51,200 nucleotides of DNA. Source: UBA8403 sp964455155. GTDB lineage: Bacteria > Bacteroidota > Bacteroidia > Cytophagales > Amoebophilaceae. The stretch covers positions 1-51,200 of the forward strand of contig CAYVYH010000002.1 in assembly GCA_964455155.1 (NCBI GenBank), read 5' to 3'. The position numbers and the translations under genes are program-made. Below are positions 1 to 7,681 of this stretch, in pieces. Position 1 is the first letter of the stretch. Every line of letters starts with the position of its first letter. Under the pieces are notes generated by a model. The model did not search any database and was not told where the DNA came from. It saw only the letters and a list, made by a program, of their open reading frames with translations.

Positions 1-21
1 CCTAAGCTTCGAGAAGCGTAA

Positions 22-375
22 TCATTCTGTGCTGGTTACATCTTCTCTGAGAAGTACCAAAAACTCTCTGAGACGCTTGAGTGCATGTATGATTTCTACA
101 TTGCTCCTCGGCTTGCTGCTTTTATTCTTTATTGCTTCTCTAGCACCCTGTAGGGTATAGCCTTGCTTTTTTACCAGCTGATAAATGGTTTTTAGCTGTG
201 CAATATCTGCTTGAGTATACTTTCGACCCCCTTTTGGATCCTTCCGAGGCTGTAGGGAAGGAAATTTTTTTTCCCAGAATCGGAGTAGAGAGGTAGACAC
301 GTTGAGCAGTTGTGCTACTTCCCCTATAGCATAATATTTTTTGGTACCGCTAGTATCCTGTATACCTGAAAGCAT
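22..375 (-). CDS. MerR-family DNA-binding regulator
   Basis: A 117-residue protein with a MerR-type winged helix-turn-helix in roughly residues 13-85 (YAIGEVAQLLNVSTSLLRFW, then the GGRKYTQADI wing). The C-terminal part is short, so there is no ligand- or metal-binding domain of the MerR/CueR kind; this is the usual size of the small MerR proteins found in many Bacteroidota. It lies downstream of the M23 peptidase on the same strand, but about 550 bases separate them, so co-transcription is doubtful. Inferred role: transcription factor with unknown target. The reading frame is intact and the start ATG is preceded by no obvious ribosome binding site. Confidence 0.85.
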   Translation of the reverse strand: MLSGIQDTSGTKKYYAIGEVAQLLNVSTSLLRFWEKKFPSLQPRKDPKGGRKYTQADIAQLKTIYQLVKKQGYTLQGAREAIKNKSSKPRSNVEIIHALKRLREFLVLLREDVTSTE

Positions 376-927
376 AGAATGATTACATAAAAGTAACGCT
401 GTCTCACTCCAAGTGTGTTCCTACATCTTATTGTCAGGCAGCTGCTGCCAGCGCTTACAACCTACGCATTAACTGACTGCATTGCGCTTTCCCCTTCTGT
501 ACTTGTAGCAAGGCACAATCTGCAAGAACATATAAGCGGCATTACCCCATGTCTCGGCTGTGTTGTTGCTGACAATACGCACGGCACTATACTGCCTGCG
601 GCCTCTGGTACTATCCCCCGATGTATGAAACTAGCATAACGAGTTTAACCACCACGATTAGGGCTCATATTATCCGTAGTGGTTCAAGTGCACGTGCGCC
701 TGAAGGTATGGTTTTATAGGGCTGGTATGGGTCCTAATCTTTCAGCTCGTATAGCCGTTGTTCCTTGAACCGAGATAGCCACTACTGGCATTGAGCATTC
801 AACCCTGCTTAGGGTTGAATGAACTAACAGACAGTTTCTGGCGTATTCATTTTCGTTAAGAGTGCAGTAAGCACAATGCGCCCTCATTCGTAGATTCCTT
901 ACACAAAGGTCAAGAGTCTCAAAGGTT
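376..927. other. gene-poor spacer with a perfect hairpin and a possible repeat fragment
   Basis: About 550 bases without a convincing gene. It holds a perfect 10-bp inverted repeat (797-806 and 811-820, loop GCTT) not followed by a T-run. At about 878-912 there is a weak partial match, in minus orientation, to the outer end of the small inverted-repeat element found four times elsewhere in the window (CGTAGAT then ACAAAGGTC). Open frames at 415-639 and 714-989 show no family resemblance. Confidence 0.5.
797..820. repeat. perfect inverted repeat (hairpin)
   Basis: ATTCAACCCT, loop GCTT, AGGGTTGAAT: 10 perfect base pairs with a 4-base loop. There is no T-run on either side, so it is not a standard intrinsic terminator. 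It lies between the M23 peptidase gene and the MerR gene, both on the minus strand. Confidence 0.7.
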
Positions 928-1893
928 TCAAGCAGAGTCCCGAATCTTTCGAGAGGCCAACTCCAGTAGCATATTGTACTGCGTTGCATCTAGGTCATTG
1001 ACAAAGTAGTGAGCAGGGTTTACTGCTTTTCTATTTTTTATCACCTCGTAGTGTAAGTGGGGTGATGTAGATGTACCAGTACTACCTACATAGCCTATAC
1101 ATTGTCCTCTTGCCACTTTTTGCCCAGGTTTTACGGTAAAGTCTTGCATGTGACAGTACTTGGTTAGGTATCCATAACCATGTTCAACTACAACGTGGTT
1201 GCCCGACCCTGTGGGGCTTCTTTTGACTAGCTTCACGACGCCATTGCCGGCAGCGTAAATAGGCGTACCTCTAGGTGCAGCGAGATCCACACCTGTGTGC
1301 ATGGCCGGAATTTTGTAGATCGGGTGGATACGCATACCAAACGGGGACGATAGGCGCTTTAAGTCTTTGTTGGAAAGAGGAAGAATAGCGGGTACTGAAG
1401 CCAGCATAGTTTCTTTTTCTTGCGCCAGCTTGTACAGCGCATCATATGATTTGGACTGGCTATACAATTGTTTTTTAAGCTGATCGACTTTTTGAAACGT
1501 GGTTGCGATCAACTTATTCTTATCTCTTGGGTCTCGGTAGCGATCAGGGGCACCAACAACTACTTTTTTTGCAGTATGTGACGCAGGCTCCATCTCTAAG
1601 ATCACGCGGTAAAGGTGATCATCCTGATATCTTAGGTAGGCTAACACCTGGTTGCTGTTCTCTATTTCCTTTTGAATCTGGGCGTAATGGGTTCTCAGTA
1701 GGTCATTCTCTTGCTTGAGGCGAGTCTCTCGGGGAGAATCAAAGTAAGCGGTGTAGCTCCAGAAAATACAGACAGCAATCAAAAAGGAGGAGGATAGGAA
1801 GCCTACCAGGTCAAAAAAAGTATTCCATCTTGAGGTTTTTATTCTTTCGTAGTTGCAGGTCTCCGTGTCGTAATAATATTTTATCCGCGCCAT
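928..1893 (-). CDS. M23-family (LytM) peptidoglycan endopeptidase, membrane anchored
   Basis: A 321-residue protein starting at MARIKYYYD (the frame runs further upstream, but this ATG fits the family N-terminus). One membrane segment near residues 29-49 is followed by a coiled-coil-like stretch (about 55-165) and a C-terminal LytM/M23 domain with zinc ligands H199 and D203 (HTGVD) and the HLH motif at H279/H281. All the key residues are present, so it is predicted to be active on cell-wall crosslinks from the periplasmic side. It is divergent from alaS across about 150 bases, an arrangement I recall from other Cytophagales. Whether this organism still makes peptidoglycan cannot be seen here. 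Confidence 0.9.
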   Translation of the reverse strand: MARIKYYYDTETCNYERIKTSRWNTFFDLVGFLSSSFLIAVCIFWSYTAYFDSPRETRLKQENDLLRTHYAQIQKEIENSNQVLAYLRYQDDHLYRVILEMEPASHTAKKVVVGAPDRYRDPRDKNKLIATTFQKVDQLKKQLYSQSKSYDALYKLAQEKETMLASVPAILPLSNKDLKRLSSPFGMRIHPIYKIPAMHTGVDLAAPRGTPIYAAGNGVVKLVKRSPTGSGNHVVVEHGYGYLTKYCHMQDFTVKPGQKVARGQCIGYVGSTGTSTSPHLHYEVIKNRKAVNPAHYFVNDLDATQYNMLLELASRKIRDSA

Positions 1894-2039
1894 GGTGTGG
1901 GTAGATAGCCTGAATTGTCTTAGTTTCGTTTTCTGCAGTGAAAACGCAAGATAAGAAGTAATACACTTGTGTTGCAAGTTCCGTATTAGCAGAGGTGAAG
2001 GTAAAGAAAGGTTCAACGTCCCCGGTTTCCCCCTATAAG

Positions 2040-4712
2040 ATGCAAACGACAAACGCTAGAGATAAGTTCATACAATTTTTTGAACAAAAAGGGCACAAGC
2101 ATGTAGCTGCTGCACCCATTGTGAATCAGAAAGATGCTACCCTCATGTTCACCAATGCGGGTATGAACCAATTCAAAGATTTTTTTCTGGGGCACAGAAC
2201 GGCTCCCTACCGGCGTGCTGTTAGTGCCCAGCCATGCCTCCGGGTATCTGGCAAACACAATGACTTGGAGGAGGTAGGTACGGATACGTATCACCACACG
2301 ATGTTTGAGATGTTGGGTAACTGGTCTTTTGGAGATTATTTCAAAGAAGAAGCGATTCAGTGGGCGTGGGAACTACTAACCACAGTGTATCAACTACCTC
2401 AAGATCGACTGTATGTCACCATTTTTGGGGGAGACGACCAAGACCAATTAGGGCCAGATCAGGAGGCCAGGGTCATTTGGGAGCGGTACATAGCGGCTGA
2501 GCAAATTTTGTCGTTTCCTAAGCACGACAATTTTTGGGAAATGGGGGAAACGGGCCCTTGTGGCCCTTGTACGGAAATTCATGTAGATATTAGACCAGAA
2601 GCAGACCGGCAGCAGGTAAAGGGTCAGGCACTTGTGAATAGAGACCATCCGCAAGTAATCGAATTGTGGAACTTAGTATTTATACAGTACAACCGTCTAG
2701 CTACAGGCCAGCTTGAAGATTTGCCTGCCAAGCATATAGATACAGGCCTGGGCTTAGAGCGGTTGGCTATGGTGCTACAAGCCAAAGCAACCAGTTACGA
2801 AACAGACCTCTTTGTCCCACTAACAGAGGCCATCACGCTTGCTTCAGGAAAGGTGTATGGGCAAGAGCAAGCGATCGACGTTGCTATCAGGGTGGTGGCA
2901 GATCATGTGCGCGCAGTAACTTTTTCCATTGCAGATGGACAGTCCCCTTCTAATACCAAGGCAGGCTATGTCATCAGGAGAATTTTGAGGAGGGCAGTGC
3001 GCTATGGTCATACATATTTAGGCTTCGAATCGCCTTTTATGTACCGCCTGGTGGGGATATTGGCTCAACATCTGAGTGCACCCTATCCGCATCTTCAGCA
3101 GCAACAAGCCTATATTGAGCAAATCGTCAAGGAAGAGGAAGTAGCTTTTTTGAGAACCCTGACTGTGGGACTGCTTAAGCTAGATCAAACGATTCGGATG
3201 CTACAAGGAAAGACTTCTGTCATTAGTGGTGATATAGCTTTTGAGTTACACGATACATATGGGTTCCCTTTAGATCTGACGATGCTTATTGCTAAGGAGC
3301 GTGACTTGACGGTGGATGAGGTGGGATTCTTCAGAGCACTAAACGCCCAGCGGCAACGCTCTAAGCAAGCGGCTGTGATAGAACAAGGTGACTGGATCAT
3401 GGTGACGGAGCATACTGCTACCTCTTTTGTGGGGTATGATCAGCTGGAAGCAACAGCTGGCATTGTTAAATACCGCATGGTCACCACGAAGGGACAGCAA
3501 GTGTATCAGGTAGTACTCGACCAAACACCGTTTTATCCAGAAGGCGGCGGTCAAGTAGGTGACGTAGGTCGCTTGATGGCAACAGGGGAGACAATAGTGG
3601 TGTTGGATACGCAAAGAGAGCATGATCTCATCATTCACTATTTGGAGAAGCTTCCTTCGGTGGTTACGGCTCCTTTGCAGGCTGTGGTAAATCCTGAACG
3701 ACGGGTGTTGACTGCAGGTAACCACACGGCCACGCATCTTTTGCATGCTGCTCTGAAACAGGTTTTGGGCCCTCATATAGAGCAGAGAGGCTCTTTGGTA
3801 AACGCACAACTGTTGAGATTCGATTTTTCACATCATGCCAAGCTGAGTTTTCAAGAAATGGCACAGATCGAGGGCATCGTGAACCAAAAAATTAGAGACA
3901 ACATTGCCCTCATAGAACGGCGCCATGTACCTTTGGAAGTTGCCCGAGATATGGGTGCGGCTGCGTTCTTTGGTGAGAAATATGGCGAGCAGGTGCGCGT
4001 CATCACTTTTGACCCTACTTTTTCTGTGGAGCTGTGCGGAGGCACTCATGTAGCTGCTACGGGTCAGCTTGGCTTCTTTAAGATCACGGCTAGTGCTGCG
4101 GTGGCTGCTGGTGTGCGTAGGATAGAGGCGGTGACCGCAGTAGCGGCAGAACAGTTCATCCAAAACCAGCTGACTTTGCTTGGCACGTTGCAAGCATTGT
4201 TAAAGAATTCCAAAGACCCAACGAAAGAAGTCCATAAGTTACTGCAAGAAAAAGCCGCATTCACCAAGAAAATAGCTGCTTACGAAGCGATACAAGTTCA
4301 AGCCGTTACTGACCAGCTAAGCAATAGCTTGCAGACGGTTCACGGTGTCTACACCATCATCACTCAAGTAGCATTACCGCAAGTAGCCTCCTTTAAGCAG
4401 GTGACATTGGCTCTACGAAAATCAGGAAAACCTTGTTTTGTGGTGCTGACTACTGTTGTGGAGCAAAAGCCGCATATTGCGGTGGTCCTTTCTGAGGACT
4501 TGGCTCAGCGGTGGCAACAAAACGCACAGGACATCGTCAAAAAATTGGCACACCCCATACAGGGCGGGGGAGGAGGGACGCCCACTTTTGCCACTGCTGG
4601 GGGAACAGAGGCGAAGGGCTTACCGCAAGTGCTACAAATGGCCAGGGAGTTGTTAGAGCAAAACACGATGGATGAGGGTACATGCAGAGCCACTTATAAT
4701 CAACATTCATGA
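2040..4712 (+). CDS. alaS: alanyl-tRNA synthetase
   Basis: AlaRS charges tRNA-Ala with alanine in the cytosol. The 890-residue product is full length for the family. The class II catalytic domain is at the N-terminus (FTNAGMNQFK, GCGPCTEIH-like region as CGPCTEIHVD), followed by the editing domain with the zinc-binding HxxxH at H562/H566 and CGGTH at C666/H670, and a C-terminal DHHA1-like part with a glycine-rich GGGGG-T tail. The frame is open from 1995, but the ATG at 2040 (MQTTNARDKF) matches where the family starts. The stop overlaps the gatB start by four bases (ATGA, 4709-4712), suggesting coupled translation. Confidence 0.97.
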   Translation: MQTTNARDKFIQFFEQKGHKHVAAAPIVNQKDATLMFTNAGMNQFKDFFLGHRTAPYRRAVSAQPCLRVSGKHNDLEEVGTDTYHHTMFEMLGNWSFGDYFKEEAIQWAWELLTTVYQLPQDRLYVTIFGGDDQDQLGPDQEARVIWERYIAAEQILSFPKHDNFWEMGETGPCGPCTEIHVDIRPEADRQQVKGQALVNRDHPQVIELWNLVFIQYNRLATGQLEDLPAKHIDTGLGLERLAMVLQAKATSYETDLFVPLTEAITLASGKVYGQEQAIDVAIRVVADHVRAVTFSIADGQSPSNTKAGYVIRRILRRAVRYGHTYLGFESPFMYRLVGILAQHLSAPYPHLQQQQAYIEQIVKEEEVAFLRTLTVGLLKLDQTIRMLQGKTSVISGDIAFELHDTYGFPLDLTMLIAKERDLTVDEVGFFRALNAQRQRSKQAAVIEQGDWIMVTEHTATSFVGYDQLEATAGIVKYRMVTTKGQQVYQVVLDQTPFYPEGGGQVGDVGRLMATGETIVVLDTQREHDLIIHYLEKLPSVVTAPLQAVVNPERRVLTAGNHTATHLLHAALKQVLGPHIEQRGSLVNAQLLRFDFSHHAKLSFQEMAQIEGIVNQKIRDNIALIERRHVPLEVARDMGAAAFFGEKYGEQVRVITFDPTFSVELCGGTHVAATGQLGFFKITASAAVAAGVRRIEAVTAVAAEQFIQNQLTLLGTLQALLKNSKDPTKEVHKLLQEKAAFTKKIAAYEAIQVQAVTDQLSNSLQTVHGVYTIITQVALPQVASFKQVTLALRKSGKPCFVVLTTVVEQKPHIAVVLSEDLAQRWQQNAQDIVKKLAHPIQGGGGGTPTFATAGGTEAKGLPQVLQMARELLEQNTMDEGTCRATYNQHS

Positions 4713-6178
4713 GAGAGAAATATACAGCTGTTATTGGTTTGGAGGTGCACGCGCAGTTGTCTTTGCAGCGTAAGATGTTCGCTCCAGAAGTAGCCGCCTA
4801 TGGGGCCTTGCCCAACACTCAGGTTAGTACGGTGACGTTGGCGCATCCTGGTACATTGCCTCGCATTAACAAGAAAGCAGTTGATTGTGCCATTAAAATG
4901 GGGCTGGCCTGTCATTCCGCTATTACTCGGGAGAGTATCTTCGCGCGAAAAAGCTACTTCTATCCTGACTTGCCCAAGGGCTACCAGATTACACAAGACA
5001 AAACACCCATTTGTCGAGAAGGGTACTTGACAATTGATACACAAGAAGGTTGTGAAAAACACATTGATTTGGAGCGTATTCACCTGGAAGAAGATGCCGG
5101 GAAGTCTTTGCATGATCTGGTAGAGGGAGAGACCTTGCTAGATTTTAACCGAGCTGGAGTAGCACTCATTGAGATAGTAACCAAGCCAGTACTCAGAACG
5201 CCTGCGGAAGCGTATAGCCTGCTAGGGGAGATTAGGAAGTTGGTACGGTATTTGAACATTTGTGATGGTAATATGGAAGAGGGCTCATTGCGTTGCGATG
5301 CCAACATTTCGGTGATGCTGAAAGACAGTTCTATATTGGGAAAGCGGGTAGAGGTCAAAAACATGAATTCTATGCGCCACGTGCAGTTGGCTATCGAGTA
5401 CGAGATCGGCCGTCAGATTGCGGTGTTAGACGGGGGAGATCGGGTCATCTCAGAAACGCGTTCTTACAATGCTGCCACGAATACCACGCAGCCTATGCGG
5501 ACAAAAGAGCTACTGAAAGACTATCGCTATTTCCCAGAGCCTGATTTGCCACCGTTGGTCGTGTCGGAGAAATGGATCGAGGTACTGCGAGGGGCTATGC
5601 CTTTGTTGCCTAGGGCGTATCACAAGAAATTTATGGATGTCTACCAGTTACCCGCTTATGATGCTACCGTGCTAAGTGAAGACCAAGATACTGCCCTGTA
5701 TTTTGACGAATTATGCCAGCTAACAAAACATTATAAAGCGGCCTCTAACTGGGTCATGGGGCCTGTGAGAGCCTACCTCAACGAATTGACGCTGTCAATC
5801 AAAGCATTTCCACTACCCCCCTTGATTTTAGCCGAGCTTATCTCGTTGGTAGAGCAGGGGCAGCTTAGCTTTTCAACAGCTTCGCAAAAGCTCTATCCTG
5901 CTTTGCTGATTCAACCTGATAAAGATGTTCTGGCGTTGGCTCGAACACTCGACTTATTTCAGGAAAGCGATACGAAGAAGATACAAGCGCTCGTAGATGA
6001 GGTTATGGCTGTCTATCCAGATAAGGTCGCCGCTTATCGAAATGGGAAGAGGGGTATTTTAGGGATGCTAATGGGAGAGGTGATGAAAAGGAGCCAGGGC
6101 AAGGTGGCTCCTAAAGTAGCCAATTCCCTGCTTCTACAACGTTTAGAGGACACCCAGGATCACGGTATTGTTAATTAA
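4709..6178 (+). CDS. gatB: Asp-tRNA(Asn)/Glu-tRNA(Gln) amidotransferase subunit B
   Basis: The 489-residue product is the normal length for GatB, the tRNA-binding kinase subunit of the GatCAB complex that converts mischarged Glu-tRNA(Gln) or Asp-tRNA(Asn) to the amide. Signature stretches are present: IGLEVHAQL at the N-terminus, the YFYPDLPKGYQI segment, and the FNRAGVALIEIVT segment; the C-terminal YqeY-like tail is also present. It overlaps alaS by four bases and is followed 19 bases later by an MscS-like gene. gatA and gatC are not in this window. The presence of gatB, together with the tRNA-Gln gene at 16.2 kb, suggests glutamine tRNA is charged by the indirect route, if GlnRS is absent. 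Confidence 0.97.
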   Translation: MREKYTAVIGLEVHAQLSLQRKMFAPEVAAYGALPNTQVSTVTLAHPGTLPRINKKAVDCAIKMGLACHSAITRESIFARKSYFYPDLPKGYQITQDKTPICREGYLTIDTQEGCEKHIDLERIHLEEDAGKSLHDLVEGETLLDFNRAGVALIEIVTKPVLRTPAEAYSLLGEIRKLVRYLNICDGNMEEGSLRCDANISVMLKDSSILGKRVEVKNMNSMRHVQLAIEYEIGRQIAVLDGGDRVISETRSYNAATNTTQPMRTKELLKDYRYFPEPDLPPLVVSEKWIEVLRGAMPLLPRAYHKKFMDVYQLPAYDATVLSEDQDTALYFDELCQLTKHYKAASNWVMGPVRAYLNELTLSIKAFPLPPLILAELISLVEQGQLSFSTASQKLYPALLIQPDKDVLALARTLDLFQESDTKKIQALVDEVMAVYPDKVAAYRNGKRGILGMLMGEVMKRSQGKVAPKVANSLLLQRLEDTQDHGIVN

Positions 6179-6197
6179 TTCTTGATTTTTTATAAGC

Positions 6198-7271
6198 GTG
6201 GTATCGGCTTTGCTCAAAACCGTGAAAGAGTTTCTTCAAGCGCACACTTGGCTTGCTTATCCTTTGTCTGTGTCAGGCATTGCCATTCTCCTCACTTATA
6301 CTTGCTACCTCTTCTACCAGAGGATACATCCACAACTGCTTAAAAAGAAGTATGTCGTTGCAAGTGCCCTGCTTGAAGCTGTCCATTGGCCATTCGTTGT
6401 TTTTATTTGGGTAAAAACCGTATCTGACATCATCGATGGTTTTAGCGCGAAGATCGATGATACGTTTGTGCATCTGATATGGAAGCTACGTGATATCGGC
6501 TTCACATTGCTTCTGGCCTGGGTGTCCGTACGTTTTATTAAGCTATTTGAGGAGCAGCTGTTACTAGGCCATTTGGCAAAAAAGCGTCCAGATGAAACCA
6601 CGGTGCGTGCTACAGGCAAGTTATTGCGTGTGGGCGCTGTCATTATCGTCGTACTATTTATTCTCCCGCTACTAGGCATTAATGTCTCTGGCGTTGTGGC
6701 ATTCGGTGGAGGTTCTGCTATTGTGCTTGGTATTGGTGCCCAGCAAATTTTTGCCAATTACTTCGGGGGACTTGTGATCTACGCAGATCGACATTTTAAA
6801 GTGGGTGATTGGATTTCTTCTCCTGACAAAGAAATAGAAGGACAGGTAGAGTACATTGGTTGGCGTGCTACACAAATAAGAACATTTGACCAGAAAGTGT
6901 GTTATGTTCCTAATGCTGTCTTATCCTCTGTTATTGTTGTCAACTCCAGCAGGATGAAAAATCGCTGTATCAGGGAGATGATAGGCGTTCGCCACGTAGA
7001 TGTTGCTGTGCTTGATAAGATTACGCAAGAGCTACGTACCATGTTACAAGCACATCCTGGGATAGATCAACGAAGACTGTTACTGGCGCACTTTGCAGAG
7101 TTTGGGCCTGGTTCACTGAAGATTAGTATTTATGCATTTACAAAAACGACGGATCGGAAGATCTACTACGATGTGCAGCAGGATATTTTTTTAAAAATTA
7201 TCCAGATTATCGAACGTAATGGTGCGGCCCTTGCGTTGCCTTTAACACCGTATGTGCAGTCATCAATCTAG
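6198..7271 (+). CDS. MscS-family mechanosensitive ion channel protein
   Basis: The 357-residue product has an N-terminal region with about four membrane segments (near residues 18-38, 50-68, 88-105 and 130-150) and the conserved MscS core: a glycine/alanine-rich pore helix (GGGSAIVLGIGAQQI) directly followed by NYFGGLVIYADRHFKVGDWI, the MscS beta-domain start. The C-terminal cytoplasmic part (to residue 357) is complete. It starts with GTG at 6198; an ATG start is not available near the N-terminal hydrophobic segment. It is likely read through from gatB (19-base gap). Inferred role: relief of osmotic pressure in the inner membrane. Confidence 0.92.
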   Translation: MVSALLKTVKEFLQAHTWLAYPLSVSGIAILLTYTCYLFYQRIHPQLLKKKYVVASALLEAVHWPFVVFIWVKTVSDIIDGFSAKIDDTFVHLIWKLRDIGFTLLLAWVSVRFIKLFEEQLLLGHLAKKRPDETTVRATGKLLRVGAVIIVVLFILPLLGINVSGVVAFGGGSAIVLGIGAQQIFANYFGGLVIYADRHFKVGDWISSPDKEIEGQVEYIGWRATQIRTFDQKVCYVPNAVLSSVIVVNSSRMKNRCIREMIGVRHVDVAVLDKITQELRTMLQAHPGIDQRRLLLAHFAEFGPGSLKISIYAFTKTTDRKIYYDVQQDIFLKIIQIIERNGAALALPLTPYVQSSI

Positions 7272-7301
7272 ATGCAGACACGTAGCGGCGGTTTGTGAGC
7301 T

Positions 7302-7502
7302 TAGATCTTTGCATGGCGTAGGATCGTCTGCATGAGCATTTTTATAGTTGATGAGGGAGGTTTTCGCCCAATTGCACTGGCTTATCCCCCCTTTTTTAAG
7401 AAAAATGGGAGATGGCACGTATTCATTAAGTATAAGTAATGGGCAACAACATCGGACACTTAGACTGTGTCCCAACTCGTAGATTTGCTAGGCAGAAGTT
7501 TC
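7302..7502 (-). repeat. MITE-like element, copy A
   Basis: One of four copies of a roughly 195-bp element (others at 21118, 25152 and 28483). On the plus strand it starts with AGATCTTTGCATGG (outer inverted repeat); the other end is eroded (CTAGGCAGAAGTTT). Read on the minus strand it matches the shared interior order of blocks: GTTGTTGCCCATTACTTA, then a CTTAAAAAAGGGG stretch, GGATAAGCC, and ATGCTCATGCAGACGATCC. It fills much of the spacer between the mscS-like gene and the large envelope protein gene. It carries no coding capacity that I can see. Confidence 0.7.
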
Positions 7503-7681
7503 ATAGCACTAAGGTGGTAGGGTAACTGGCGTACCAATCCGTTTCTATCTGGGACAGGAACTCGTGCCTGCGTCGAATTTTTTGGCCGTTATGTTTTGGG
7601 CCATTTTCTCGCTAATCCCGAGTAGAAAATCACGCGCTGATCAAAACTATACTCCTCCTGTGAGATGTTCTTAAGACTCGA

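Noticed and set aside
415..639. 74-codon plus-strand open frame in the first spacer
   Set aside because: No family resemblance, no membrane or signal features, and codon make-up like non-coding DNA.
797..820. Perfect hairpin as an intrinsic terminator of the M23 peptidase gene
   Set aside because: No T-run follows on the minus strand, so I list it only as an inverted repeat.
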